In this document: positions 11,572-23,427 of the stretch, piece after piece
Layout: the number at the start of each line of letters is the position of its first letter
How positions within the stretch are numbered: the first letter of the stretch is position 1
NCBI GenBank assembly: GCA_026874595.1
Contig: CM049313.1
Coordinates: 16,923,508-16,987,507 of the forward strand
Reading direction: 5' to 3'
Origin: Sipunculus nudus
Lineage: Eukaryota; Annelida; Sipuncula; Golfingiida; Sipunculidae
Length of the DNA stretch: 64,000 bases
The notes under the pieces: generated by a model
Seen by the model: the letters and a program-made list of their open reading frames with translations, nothing else
Told to the model about the DNA's origin: nothing
Databases searched by the model: none
Position numbers and translations under genes: made by a program

Positions 11572-12757
11572 AATTCCTCAGTGTAATGATTCAGCAGAGT
11601 GTGAAATCACACAGCTGTTCATTAATATCCTCAATTTGAATTGGAAAGTTACAAACATAAAGATAAAAAAAAAAGAAATATGACAAATGATGATTGATAA
11701 CAAATAAATAGGAAAAGACCTCGGTAAAATAAGAGATGTTACAGCTCAATGGGGCGGGCCGCGCGCCCCCCTTTGGATCCCCAAATGAAGGCTTACGAGA
11801 GACTTTATCTCGTTCGGTATGCCCTCTACTCCGGGGCGCCATCTCTTGCCAAGTATTGTTAACACAAACAGACTGGGAACGCCACAGAACCTTGCTCAAG
11901 CTATCCGGACGAAGGCTATCCGGAGGGAATTCCATCCGGAGGTCACCGGAAGGTCATCAAGACTCAAGCTATCCGGAGACAGCGGTGACATCAGTATTTC
12001 AACTGTAATAAATTATAAACAAATAATGAAGATATATGAATTATAAATATTATTTAAATTGGTCTCTTACCGGGTTCAAGCACTCAAACCAGGGTTCAAA
12101 TGCAACTTTACCTCCGAGTCTGTATTCATACAATGTGTTGCCCATGTGGAGGAGGATTTGTCTCTTATCTCAAGTTTAGACATATAATATTTCATAGTCA
12201 ATTCAGAAATGTAATCAGTCTATCATTCTAATTATTAATATATTATAGAAATTTAACTGTCATCACCATGGATACAGAATTGGGCTTGTATGAAAAATGG
12301 TTAGAGTGGACAAGAGCAGATTGACATATATAAGCCGACCTATAATTATACTTTTATTCCTATAGGTGCAATGATCAAACACTGCTTGAAGTTGGATCGT
12401 AAAAACGTAATAAGCCCAGTCCCCCCCCCCCCCCCGGAATTTTTAGGCATTTCCCTTAGAAAACAAGGATTGAGTAATTCTCATTATTTTATCACCCCGC
12501 TTGATGAGTTTGATGCCGCGTGTTTCTCAAGCCCATACATATTGGTTAACAAAAGGATATTTTACCTGCATAATAACACAAAAAAACCAGAATTATGCCT
12601 AGAACAGCAGCACGATCAAGTGAAGGAATCGTCCATTCCCGTATTTACTTTTAACACTGTCGATTTCCGTCCTAAATATTTCCAATAAATCTGTACCGTA
12701 GCAGGAAATTTCAGCGCCCGGCCGGTAATTCAACAGAGCTGAACTCGTTACTTTCGT

Positions 12758-12816
<59 letters not shown>

Positions 12817-13049
12817 GAAGCTTAACCTCTTATTTAATGGCATGGAGTATCTCGCCGGTTACGTTATTTTTTAAATTCCGCCGTGTATATTATATGGGTC
12901 ACACCATTTCAAATGACTTTGTCTGTTTCTGTTTGTTAAATATGACAGTTTTGCATCAGATTTCACGTCGTTATAAAAAGTACCCGCCAGTATACGTTCA
13001 AGGCTACCTAACTTTTTTTTGGTTTGATACAAGAAAACCGTGATACCTT
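11572..13049. other. Non-coding stretch with C-run and TA microsatellite
   Basis: No supported gene. A region at about 11820-11990 with repeated CTATCCGGA motifs shares CCGGATAGCTTGA-like words with about 16440-16455, so it may be a repeat fragment. A C homopolymer lies at 12421-12435 and a (TA)n run at 12761-12811. Confidence 0.55.
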
Positions 13050-16000
13050 CTCAGCGAGACTTCTCACAGACTCTGAGATTAGAGATAAACATCCTCAGGT
13101 AGGCCAATATAATGAGTTGAGATAGAGGTTCAGCCACATTTTGAACCCTGATCAGAGCCCTACAAACCGGTCAGGGCCCAGTGCAAACTTGCTTGTAGAC
13201 AGTTGGAACCTTTTCCAGTCAGGCGACATGCATCTCTAACTGTCACAGACTCTGAGATTAGAGATAAGCACTCTCAGGTTGTCCAACAAAATGAGTTTAG
13301 ATAGAAGAATAGCCGCATTTTGAGCCCTGATTCGGGCCTTTCAGCCCGGCCATCGCAAATTTGCTTGAGGGCAGTTAGAGCCCCGCCCAGTCAGGTGGCA
13401 TACATCTTTAACTGTCAAAGACTCTGGGATTAGAGATAGACACCCTCAAGTTGGCCAACAAAATGAGTTTAGATAGAGGTATAACCCCTTTTGTACCCTC
13501 CTTTTTGCCCCTGGACCCGGTCAGGGCAAATATCAATTTTGCTTGCAGACAGCTGGAACCTCTCCCAGTCAGGCGACATGCATCTTTAACTGTCACAGAT
13601 TCTGAGATTAGAGATTAACATCCGCACGTAGGCCAACAAAATGAGATTAGATAGAAGAATAGCCCCATTTCGAACCCTGATTTGGACCCATGAACCCGGT
13701 CAGAGCCCTTTGCAAATTTGCTTGCAGACAGTGAGTTAGAGCCCCGCCCAGTCAGGTGACATACATATCAAACTGTCACAGAATCTGCGATTAGAGATAA
13801 ACATCCTCAGGTAGGCCAATATAATGAGTTGAGATATAGGTATATAGCTGCATTCTGAGCCCTGATTCGGGCCCTTCAACCCGGTCAGAGCCCTTTGTAA
13901 ATTTGCTTGCAGACAGTGAGTTAGAGCCCCGCCCAGTCAGGTGACATACATATCCAACTGTCACAGAATCTGCGATTAGAGATAAACATCCTCAGGTAGG
14001 CCAATATAATGAGTTGAGATATAGGTATATAGCTGCATTCTGAGCCCTGATTCGGGCCCTTCAACCCGGTCAGAGCCCTTTGTAAATTTGCTTGCAGACA
14101 GTGAGTTAGAGCCCCGCCCAGTCAGGTGACATACATATCCAACTGTCACAGAATCTGCGATTAGAGATAAACATCCTCAGGTAGGCCAATATAATAAGTT
14201 GAGATATAGGTATATAGCTGCATTCTGAGCCCTGATTCGGGCCCTTCAACCCGGTCAGAGCCCTTTGTAAATTTGCTTGCAGACAGTGAGTTAGAGCCCC
14301 GCCCCGTCAGGTTACATCCATCTCTAACTGTCACAGACTCTGAGATTGGAGATAAACACCCTCAGGTTGGCCAATTTAATGAGTTAGGATAAAGGTTTTA
14401 CCCAATTTCTAATCCTGATTTGGGCCCCTGAACCCGGTCAGGACCCAGTGCAAATTTGCTTGTAGACAGCTGGAACCTTTCCCCAGTCAGACGACATGCA
14501 CCTTTAACTGTCACAGACTCTGAGATTAGAGATAAGCAACCTCAAGTTGGCCAACAAAATGAGTTTAAATAGAAGTATAGCCGCATTTTGAGCCCTGATT
14601 CGGGCCCTTCAACCCGGTTAGGGCCCTGTGCAAATATCCTTGTAGACAGCTGGAACCGCGCTAAGTCCGGTGACATGCATCTTTAACTGTCACAGACTCT
14701 GAGATTAGAGATATACACCCTCAGGTTGACTAATATAATGAGTACAGATAGAGGTGTAACCCCATTTCTAACCCCGATTTTGGGCCCTGAAACCGGCCAG
14801 GGCTCATTGCAAATTTGCTAACAGACAGAGGAACCGAGCCCAGTCAGGTTACATGAATCTCTGACTGTTACAGACTCTGATACTAGAGATAGACACCCTC
14901 AGGTTGGCCAACAAAATGTATAGCCCCATTTCGAACCCTGATTTGGGCCCCTGAACCCGGTCAGAGCCCATTGCAAATTTGCTCGTAGACAGTTAAAGCC
15001 CCGTCAAGTCAGGTGACATGCATCTTTATCCGTCAAAGACTCTGAGATTAGAGATAAACGCCCTCAGGTTGGCCAACTAAATGAGTTTAGATAGAAGTAT
15101 AGCCCCATTTCTAACCCTTTTTTGGGTCCCTTATCCCGGTCAGAGCCCATTGCAATTTTGTTTGCAGACAGTTAGAGCCCCGCCCAGCCAAGTAACATGC
15201 ATCTCTACCTGTCACAGACTCTGAGATTGGAGATAAACACCCTCAGGTTGACTAATATAATGAGTACAGATAGAGGTGTAACCCCATTTCTAACCCCGAT
15301 TTTGGGCCCCGTATCCCGGTCAGGGCACATTGCAAATTTGGTTCTGAATAGTTCGATCCTAGCCCAGTTAGGTGACATGCATCTGTAATCGTCACATACT
15401 CTAAGATTAGAGATATCACCATGTTGCTGAATTGAGAGAGAGGTATAGCCATTGCAAATTTGCTCGTAGACAGTTAAAGCCCCGTCCAGTCAGGTGACAT
15501 GCATCTTTATCCGTCAAAGACTCTGAGATTAGAGATAAACGCCCTCAGGTTGGCCAACTAAATGAGTTTAGATAGAAGTTAGAGCCCCGCCCAGCCAAGT
15601 AACATGCATCTCCACCTGTCACAGACTCTGAGATTGGAGATAAACACCCTCAGGTTGACTAATATAATGAGTACAGATAGAGGTGTAACCCCATTTCTAA
15701 CCCCGATTTTGGGCCCCGTATCCCGGTCAGGGCACATTGCAAATTTGGTTCTGAATAGTTCGATCCTAGCCCAGTTAGGTGACATGCATCTGTAATCGTC
15801 ACATACTCTAAGATTAGAGATATCACCATGTTGCTGAATTGAGAGAGAGGTATAGCCCCATTTTGAACCGTGGTTTGGGCCCTTGGTCCCTGTCAAACAC
15901 CAATGCAGAGAAAACTCATACCGCTCCAAGTCTTGCTGTCACAGGCTCTGGGATAAGAGATACTTAAACCCTTCGTTAAATTTGGCCTTCACCATATAGG

Positions 16001-16180
16001 AATACAGACGTATAGCTACAAAACCCGGTTTTGGTCCTTGAACCCAATGAGAAACCCATGCAACTAATAGTTATAGATAATCCAAACCATTCAAAGGGGC
16101 TTGACATGCATGGCTTGTTGTCACAGACTCTGAGATAAGAGGTTACAAACCCTCCACTTGGCCAGCGCAATATATCACGG
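13050..16180. repeat. Satellite array of about 180 bp, roughly 19 monomers
   Basis: The landmark TCTGAGATTAGAGATA recurs at about 13071, 13250, 13422, 13601, 13784, 13969, 14154, 14339, 14519, 14698, 14876, 15041, 15220, 15400, 15522, 15627, 15807, 15947 and 16129. Most intervals are 165-185 bp. Each full monomer has GGTGACATGCATCT, TCACAGACTCTGAG, CCTCAGGTTGGCCAA, GATTTGGGCCC, CCGGTCAG and GCAAATTTGCTTG. Three nearly identical 185-bp monomers lie at about 13784-14339, and a 407-bp block near 15190-15400 is repeated near 15597-15807. Open frames inside are not genes. Confidence 0.92.
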
Positions 16181-16914
16181 AAAACACTCTTTAATTAATT
16201 TATTATTGAAATATCTTTTTTATTATTATTATTAACGTCGGCGTTTATGAATACTTCATGTGACGTCATACGTCCATCATCCTGTCACATCAGGACACAG
16301 TCTCTGGTGCAGTTGGACCACACAAAAGTGTACGGGATTTCCCTGCGACGTCCATCCTGTTGGTAAGCATAGCGGTAGCGACCTCAGGTGGATAGTGTTA
16401 ACCAACTGGGTCCGGATATGTTACCTCCGGATGGCGCAACGTCCGGATAGCTTGAACTCAGTCGCCATAGAAAAGATAGGGAGGTCAGAGCTGTTTCTAC
16501 TGAAGTATTCACCGTTTAGGCACCTGTTGTTGTGCCTTGCCATATGCACCACTTATAACACGAATCATGTGCTTCTATTTTAAATTGCAATCTTAACAGA
16601 TTTATGAGATTATCAATGTCACAAAAAGGCGAAGAAGGGGGGGGGGATGGATTGAAGAATGATATTGTTTGAATTTCTAGAACAGTGGCCGGGGTTGGGG
16701 TGGGGTTATGTTATGGGGATGGGGGGGGGGGGGGGGGGAGGGGGGGTGCACCTGGCGTTACTTAGAAACGGGTGCAGGGGATCCGGGGCTCCCATTTTTC
16801 AGCCGTCTCAACCTTTTTAAGGGTTTTTGGCCTGTTCCCACCTTTTCCTGACCGGGAGACATTTTAGGTTAGGATTAGCCATTTTCTTTTCCTAAATCAT
16901 AGATCCCTGCAGTA
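16181..16914. other. Non-coding spacer with G-run and MITE fragment
   Basis: Lies between the satellite and the CT-rich block. A G-rich run sits at 16721-16746. A degraded fragment of the CAGGGGCGGATCC family lies at about 16770-16870, with TCAGCCGTCTCAACC and AAGGGTTTTTGGCC. The 107-codon open frame at 16260-16583 has no recognised domain. Confidence 0.5.
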
Positions 16915-18420
16915 CGCTCTCTCAATATCCCTCACTCTCTCTATCTCCCCCTCTCTCGATATCCTTCGAACTCCCTCACTCGCTCTGTCAATCTCCCTCA
17001 CTCTCTCTATCGATCTCCCTCTCTCTCTCTTTCTCTCACTCTCTCTATCTCCCTAACTCTCTCTCTTACTCTCTCGATCTCCCTCACACTCTCGATCTCC
17101 TTCACTCTCTGGATATCCCTCACACTCGTTCTCTCTCGATCTCCTCGCTCTCTCGATCTCCCTCGAACTCCCTCACTCGCTCTGTCGATCTCTCTAATTC
17201 TCTCAATCTCCCTTACTCTCTCTCTCTCACTCTCTCTCTCACACTCTCTCTCTCACACTCTCTCGATCTCCCTCACTCTCTCTCTCTCTCTATCACTCTC
17301 ACACTCTCTCGATCTCCCTCACTCTCTCTTTCACTCATTCGATCTCTCTCACTCTCTCTCTCACACTCTCTCTATCTCCCTCCCTGACTCTCTCCCTCTT
17401 TCTCGACCCCTCTCATTCTCTCGATCTCCCTCACTCTCTCGTTCTCTCTTGAACTCCCTCACTCTCTCTCTCGATCTGCTTTATTCTCCCTCGAACTCCC
17501 TCACTCGCTCACTCGATCTCCCTCACTCTCTCACGATCTCCCTCACTCTCTCGTTCCCTTTTGAACTCCCTCACTCTCTCTCTCTCGATCTGCTTTATTC
17601 TCCCTCGAACTCCCTCACTCGCTCTCTCGATCTCCCTCACTCTCTCACGATCTCCCTCACTCTCTCTCTCACTCTCTCTATCTCCCTAACTCAATCTCTC
17701 ACTCTCTCGATATCCCTAACACTCTCGATCTTCCTCACTCTCTCTCTCTCTCTCACTCTCTCGATCTCCCTGACTCTCTCTCATTATTGCGATATCCCTC
17801 ACACTCTTGATCTCCTTACGCTCTCGATCTCCCTCGAACTCCCTCACTCGCTCTGTCGATCTCTCTAACTCTCTCGATCTCCCTCACTCTCTCTCTCACT
17901 CTCTCTCTCTCACTCTCACACTCTCTCGATCTCCCTCACTCTCTCTTTCACTCATTCGATCTCTCTCACTCTCTCTCTCACACTCTCTCTATCTCCCTCC
18001 CTGACTCTCTCCCTCTTTCTCGACCCCTCTCATTCTCTCGATCTCCCTCACTCTCTCGTTCTCTCTTGAACTCCCTCACTCTCTCTCTCGATCTGCTTTA
18101 TTCTCCCTCGAACTCCCTCACTCGCTCACTCGATCTCCCTCACTCTCTCACGATCTCCCTCACTCTCTCACGATCTCCCTCACTCTCTCTTTCTCTCTCT
18201 ATTTTCCTCACTCCCACTCCCTCACACTCCCACTCCCCCACACTCACACCCACACTCCCACCCACACATCCACCCACTCACCCACTCACCCCACTCACTC
18301 ACTCACTCACTCACTCACTCGCTCGCCCGCCCGCCCGCCCACCCACTCACTCACTCACTCACTCACTCACTCACTCACTCTGTGTCCTCTCTCTTCGTCA
18401 CTCTCTCCAGCATCGCACAT
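16915..18420. repeat. CT-rich polypyrimidine minisatellite block
   Basis: About 1.5 kb in which one strand is nearly all C and T, built from variants of CTCTCGATCTCCCTCACT. A segment of a few hundred bp near 17380-17640 recurs near 18000-18180 with an offset of 617 bp, shown by the identical translated string starting MNSLTLSLDLLYSPSN at 17449 and 18066. The right end changes to CACTCACTC and CGCCCGCC units at about 18230-18380. Ser/Leu-rich open frames here are not proteins. Confidence 0.92.
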
Positions 18421-18534
18421 TCGGTTGACAGTTGTCATTATCAACACAAAACCCGCAGTACAAGCATTTAATAATGAAACTTCCATCATGTCTTTTATTT
18501 TCTTCTAACACTATTTTCTAATAGCTAATATTTT

Positions 18535-21500
18535 AATAAACATATACATGCACATCCAGGAAACTAAAAGTAAAAAAAAAAAAACATATCATCTGACTTG
18601 TATAAAATTTGCAGAAATTCATTGTAAATTATTAGTGATAACAATAACAATAAGCTTCAAATCTAGGAATCCCTTTGAATAATGGAAGGTGATCAGTATA
18701 AATTTTCAATACTAAGTGTCAATGTGCGTGGCATCAGTAATTATGTAAGACGCAGGAAACTCTTAAATTGGTTAACAAAACATGACATGGAGAAAGGAGT
18801 AAGTTTTATACAAGAAACTCGTCAGTTGAAAAGAGTGAACAATCTTGGCAAAATCAGTGGCGAGGTACATGTTTTTTCTCGCATGGAACTAGTCAAGCCA
18901 GAGGAGCCATTATATTAATTGGTCAAAAACAGCAATTCAAGTCTGTTAAATGTGTCTCTGACAGAGAGGGTAGATTTGTCATTTTAAATGCCTATATTCA
19001 GGAATGTTCATTTTTATTAGTCAATTTTTATGGTCCAAACAGTGAGACAGAACAAGTGCTGTGTTACCAAAAGATATGTAAAATAATTGAAAAAGAATTT
19101 GACATAGACTTTAATACTAAAATTATCTGAGGAGGAGACCTGAATTTCTGTTTCTCTCCCTTGGATGCTCAAGGTGGTAATACAACATTCAAATATAAAA
19201 CAATTGATTGTAAAAACAATACTTCAAACATATGATCTGTGTGATATATGGCGACTGCGTAATCCAAATATTAAAGGATTTACTTGGAGGAGATTAAACC
19301 CACTTACACAAACTGTGAGATTATACCTTGTGTAGGAACAGACCATTCAGCGGTACTACTTGGACTTTGTTCTTTTAAAATGCCAAAAAATGGGCCATCT
19401 TACCGGAAATTTAATAATTCATTAGCTGAAGACATCTTATTTATAACCAAATTAAAAGAGTATATACAATTAGTGAAACATTACTTTTCATACAAATATG
19501 AATGCTGAAAACCAAGTGGGACTATTTAAAATATCATATAAGAAAATTTGCAATAGCATACTCAAAAGAAAAAAGCAGAGCTAACAGAATAAAGAGGATA
19601 AACTTAGAAAAAGAAGTGGATTAGCTAGAAAGTAATATTGGAGAATGCAATGATAATAGTATTATTGAAAAATACAAAGACTAAAAGCAGAAACTTGAAG
19701 AATGTTATGATCTGATAACTGAGGGCATAATTGTTAGATCCAGGGTTCAGTGGTATGAGCAGGGTGAGCGCAGCACAAAATATTTCTTAAATCTTGAAAA
19801 GAGAAATCATGAAATGACAGTTATAAAAAAATTAATAGTTGGGTCTGTAGAAACAGTGGATCAGAACAAAATAATGTCGCATATTCATGAATATTATATG
19901 CAAAGGTTTTCAAGATCTTCAGATGTCACCTCTGAGGAATGTGATAAGTTCTTAGAAGGTATTTGTGGGTTACCAGAACTAACTGAGGATGAGTGTTTGA
20001 AGTGTGAAGGTAACATCACTGTCACAGAGGTACTTGAATCCTTAAAAAGTATGCCAAATAATAAAACACCAGGGAATGATGGAATAATAAAAGAATTATA
20101 CTTGAGTATATTTAATGAAGTAGGTTTGGAAATGACTGCTTGTTTAAATGAAGGATATCATTCAGGATAATTATCAGAGAGCCAAAACTGATAGTTATTA
20201 AGCTTTTAGAAAAACCTGGTAAGGACAAAAGATATACAGAATCCTGGAGACCAATAAGCTTAATAAATGTTGACTGTAAGGTGTTAAGTAAAATTTTAAA
20301 TTCAAGATTGCGAAAGGTTTAGCAAAATTGGTCCACTCAGATCAGAATGCTTTTGTTCCAGGCCGCTATATCGGAAATTCAGTTCGCTGAATCAGTGATA
20401 TGATGGAATATTGTGATACAGAACAGCAAGAAGCAATTCTTTTTGGAGCTGACTTTAAAGCTGCTTTTGACTCAGCAGATCAGGTCTTCATGTTAAGTGT
20501 TCTAAAAAAAACTAGGCTTTGGCCAAGTGTTCATTAACTGGATAAAAACTTTGCATAATAACATGAAAAGCTGTGTTATTAAAAATGGTTTTACAACACC
20601 ATTCTTTTTGTTGTCTAGGGGTACTAAACAAGGGGACCCAATATCCCCATATTTGTTTATATTAGTTTTAGAAGTGTTAACACATCAAGTTCGTATAAAT
20701 AAAAATAACCAAGGAGTCAATGTTGGTGCATATGAACTAAAAATGACATGTTTTGCAGATGACATAACTTTTTTCATCAGGAACACAGCTTCATTTGAAC
20801 ATTTAGTTAGCACCATTAATGGGTTTTCACAATTTTCTTCCCTGCATGTCAATTTTAATAAATCTGAGGCAGCCTGGATAGGTGCAAGTAAGTATAGTAC
20901 AATAGAACCAGTTTCATGTAAATGGGTTAACTTGACAAAAGGAGCAATTAAAAATCTTGGCATCTGGCACTCATATGATAAAGATATCAGTAGGAAACTT
21001 AATTTTGATAATGTGATAGAACAATTGAAAAAAAAATCTTTACTGTATGGTCAAGCAGAATTTTAACATTATTTGGAAGGACAGAAATTTGTAGAACATT
21101 AGCTCTTTCCAAAGTAATATATGTATGCAATATGCATGTACCACCTCAGTCATTCATAGCTATTCTTATTTCAATGATGAAACATTTTGTATGGAGAGGA
21201 AAAAAACTCAAGGTCAGATATAGTACACTGATAGGACCATACCATAAAGGTGGTATGAACTTTGTAGACTTAGCCAGCAGATTGAAAACTCAAAGAATAA
21301 TTTGGATTAAAAGGTTGATTCTATGAAATAGTGCTTATGCAGGGAGTGCAGTACCAATGTTTTATCTTGAGAAAATAGGTGGAGTTGCCAATGTGTCTTC
21401 AAACTTTGAATATCATAGAATACCATCTAAGATACCTGGCTTTTATAAACAATGTTTGGAAGATTGGTCACAATTTGTTTCAAAAGATCCAACCATAAAA

Positions 21501-22680
21501 ATGAGGTAAAACTGTTACCTCTGTGGAACAATAGGTGGATTAGAGTGGATAAAAAGTCAGTGTATTGCAAACATTTGGACTCGTGTGGAATAAGGTTCGT
21601 AAAAGAAAGGTTCAAAAGAAGGAAAAATGCTAAAATGATACGACTTGATTAAAAAATATCCACATATTAGAACAGAGTCTATCTCTAATGGAGATGTGTA
21701 TTAGCTGCAATACCATGTAACTGTCTAAAATTATTGCGTTACGAGGATATCAAATCTAATGAAGGTATATCAGAGGAGCATATCATAATTACAACTAAGT
21801 GTATTACAAATATACAGTCTTTATCTTCTAAATATGTTTATAATCTGTTGGTGGAAAAAAAATTAACTGCACCCTCATCATTGGTCAAGTTAAGACATAC
21901 AATACAGGAAGATAATATCATCTGGGGGAGTTACTTTGGAGCCATCCAAAAAATCTCATTGGATATGTACTCAAGGGAATTCTTATTTAAAATACTCCAT
22001 AACTATCTACCAACCAATAGTTTACTTTACAAATGGAAGTTAGTTGATAGTTACCGATGTTCTTATTGCTTCATAGAATTAGAGACCAAGGAACCCATTT
22101 TTGATGAATGTTTTGTAACAAAAAATCTATATTTTAGAATTGAGGATTGGATGAAATCATTTGGAGTGATAATGCCACCATTAACCTTGAACAAAGTATT
22201 GTATGGAATGTTTCCAGTTAAGAATAACCTTCTTATAAATCAGGTGCTCCTTACATATAAAATGTGTGTATATCAAAGTAGAAAGGAAAATAATCAAAAC
22301 ACAAGCAATTTAATGCCAGATTTTTTTTAGGAAATTGAAATATATTGAGAAAATTGAATATATAATAGCAAAACAGAAAAATAAGATTACTGGACATTTA
22401 GAAAAATGAGGAAAAGTAAGGAAGCATTTTTAACATACAGTAGCATTGTAGATTTAGTATTAAAAGGAAAAGCAAGGGGTAAATGGATTCTGCAAAGACC
22501 ATATTAATACTGCATGTACAAATTACAAGGATTGAAAATTTGAAGTATAGTTGGAATAATATTCAGACAATGTGCTTTGTATATATTTGTATATATTGTA
22601 TTTGATGTGATTTTGTACAATTATGTGTGACATGTGTATTGTATGATTTTTCAGCGATAAAATTTATGATTAAAAAAAAC
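18535..22680 (+). mobile_element. L1/Tx1-type LINE, degenerate but nearly full-length ORF2
   Basis: A non-LTR retrotransposon flanked by a matching AGCTAATATTTT at 18523-18534 and 22681-22692, a probable 12-bp target-site duplication. It ends in TTATGATTAAAAAAAAC, a short poly(A)-like tail. Between lie an apurinic-type endonuclease and a reverse transcriptase in broken frames (see the ORF2 entry). No separate ORF1 is visible, so the copy is either 5' truncated or lacks it. The SRGTKQGDPISPYLF and FADD motifs and the NNKTPGNDG motif fit the L1/Tx1 group better than RTE or CR1; the clade is inferred. Confidence 0.88.
18682..22330 (+). pseudogene. LINE ORF2 remnant: endonuclease plus reverse transcriptase
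   Basis: Starts MEGDQYKFSILSVNVRGIS at 18682. Endonuclease motifs in order are NVRG, QET, VNFYGPN, GGDLN, GFTWRR and DHSAVLL, in more than one frame. Then come VQWYEQGERSTKYF (about 19750), NNKTPGNDGI (about 20060), SWRPISLINVDCK (about 20245), NAFVPGR (about 20345), DFKAAFDSAD (about 20450), SRGTKQGDPISPYLF (from about 20615) and CFADD (about 20755). The conserved catalytic-type FADD box is present. Breaks include a frame change near 18870, a TGA before GGDLN near 19128, a stop at 20168, a TGA near 20388 and a frame change near 20510. The C-terminal part runs in fragments to 22330. The element cannot encode an intact protein. Confidence 0.88.
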
Positions 22681-22692
22681 AGCTAATATTTT

Positions 22693-23427
22693 TATTCATT
22701 TCAAATCTTGAACCGTTAATAATATTGTTAACTGTATGAATTTAAGGACAGAAGAATATAGTCTTGTGTTTCAGCTTATTTTACTCCTGTGAGCCTCCCC
22801 CGTGTACAAATAGACCAAGGTATCTCAGACCTTAGTTGAACATAACTGTTACTGTCTGTCACATTTAATTCCAAAACGCCGCGAATGTCCACTGAGCGTT
22901 TGTTCAAGATATACATTTGAACTGTGTTTTAAGTTCCCTTCTTTATCCACCGGTAAAATACAAAGTTATGTGGTGCTTTTTAGGTATCATGACGTCATCC
23001 GTAGCCATTCTGTTTAAGTCCTTTGTCCGTTTTATGTTTTCAGTTATAGTTCCATTTCCCTTCAAAGACAAGATTGTTCCCCCTTAAAATGTGCTTTTAC
23101 GTCCAACTCAGTATACTATTTACTAGTGTTCATATTTGAACGATTGGTCTCTTTCAGGCAGGAAAGTCCCTGTATCCTATGATCTGAATGATCGTGGTAG
23201 CTTGCAGAATTTACAAAGAAATTTCAATTGTGAAAGTTTAGAGGAGTTGAAGGTAACGACCACTAGATGGCGTTGAAAAAGCGATTGGCCCCACAAACAT
23301 TTATATTTCCCAACCAATGATAAATGATTAAATTTTCAGGCACCTGAATGGCTACAAGACTCATGATCATCTTAAACACATACTGTTTATAGAATGTAAA
23401 TGGACACGGTCACATGAAGGCCCGTTT
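22693..23427. other. Intergenic 3' flank of the intact paralogue
   Basis: No open frame of coding character. A CTCF-like word, CCACTAGATGGCGT, lies at about 23260-23273, close to the 3' end of the minus-strand gene. No clear polyadenylation signal was identified. Confidence 0.45.

Noticed and set aside
13050-16180. Regular repeats considered as a CRISPR array
   Set aside because: Unit length of about 180 bp, no unique spacers between short identical repeats, eukaryotic context and no cas genes. It is a satellite.
17449-18428. Ser/Leu/Thr-rich open frames
   Set aside because: Direct consequence of CT-rich repeats; no start context, domain or conservation.
18682-22330. Retrovirus or LTR element
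   Set aside because: The reverse transcriptase is non-LTR type, preceded by an apurinic-type endonuclease, with no gag, integrase or LTRs; a target duplication and A-rich tail support LINE.
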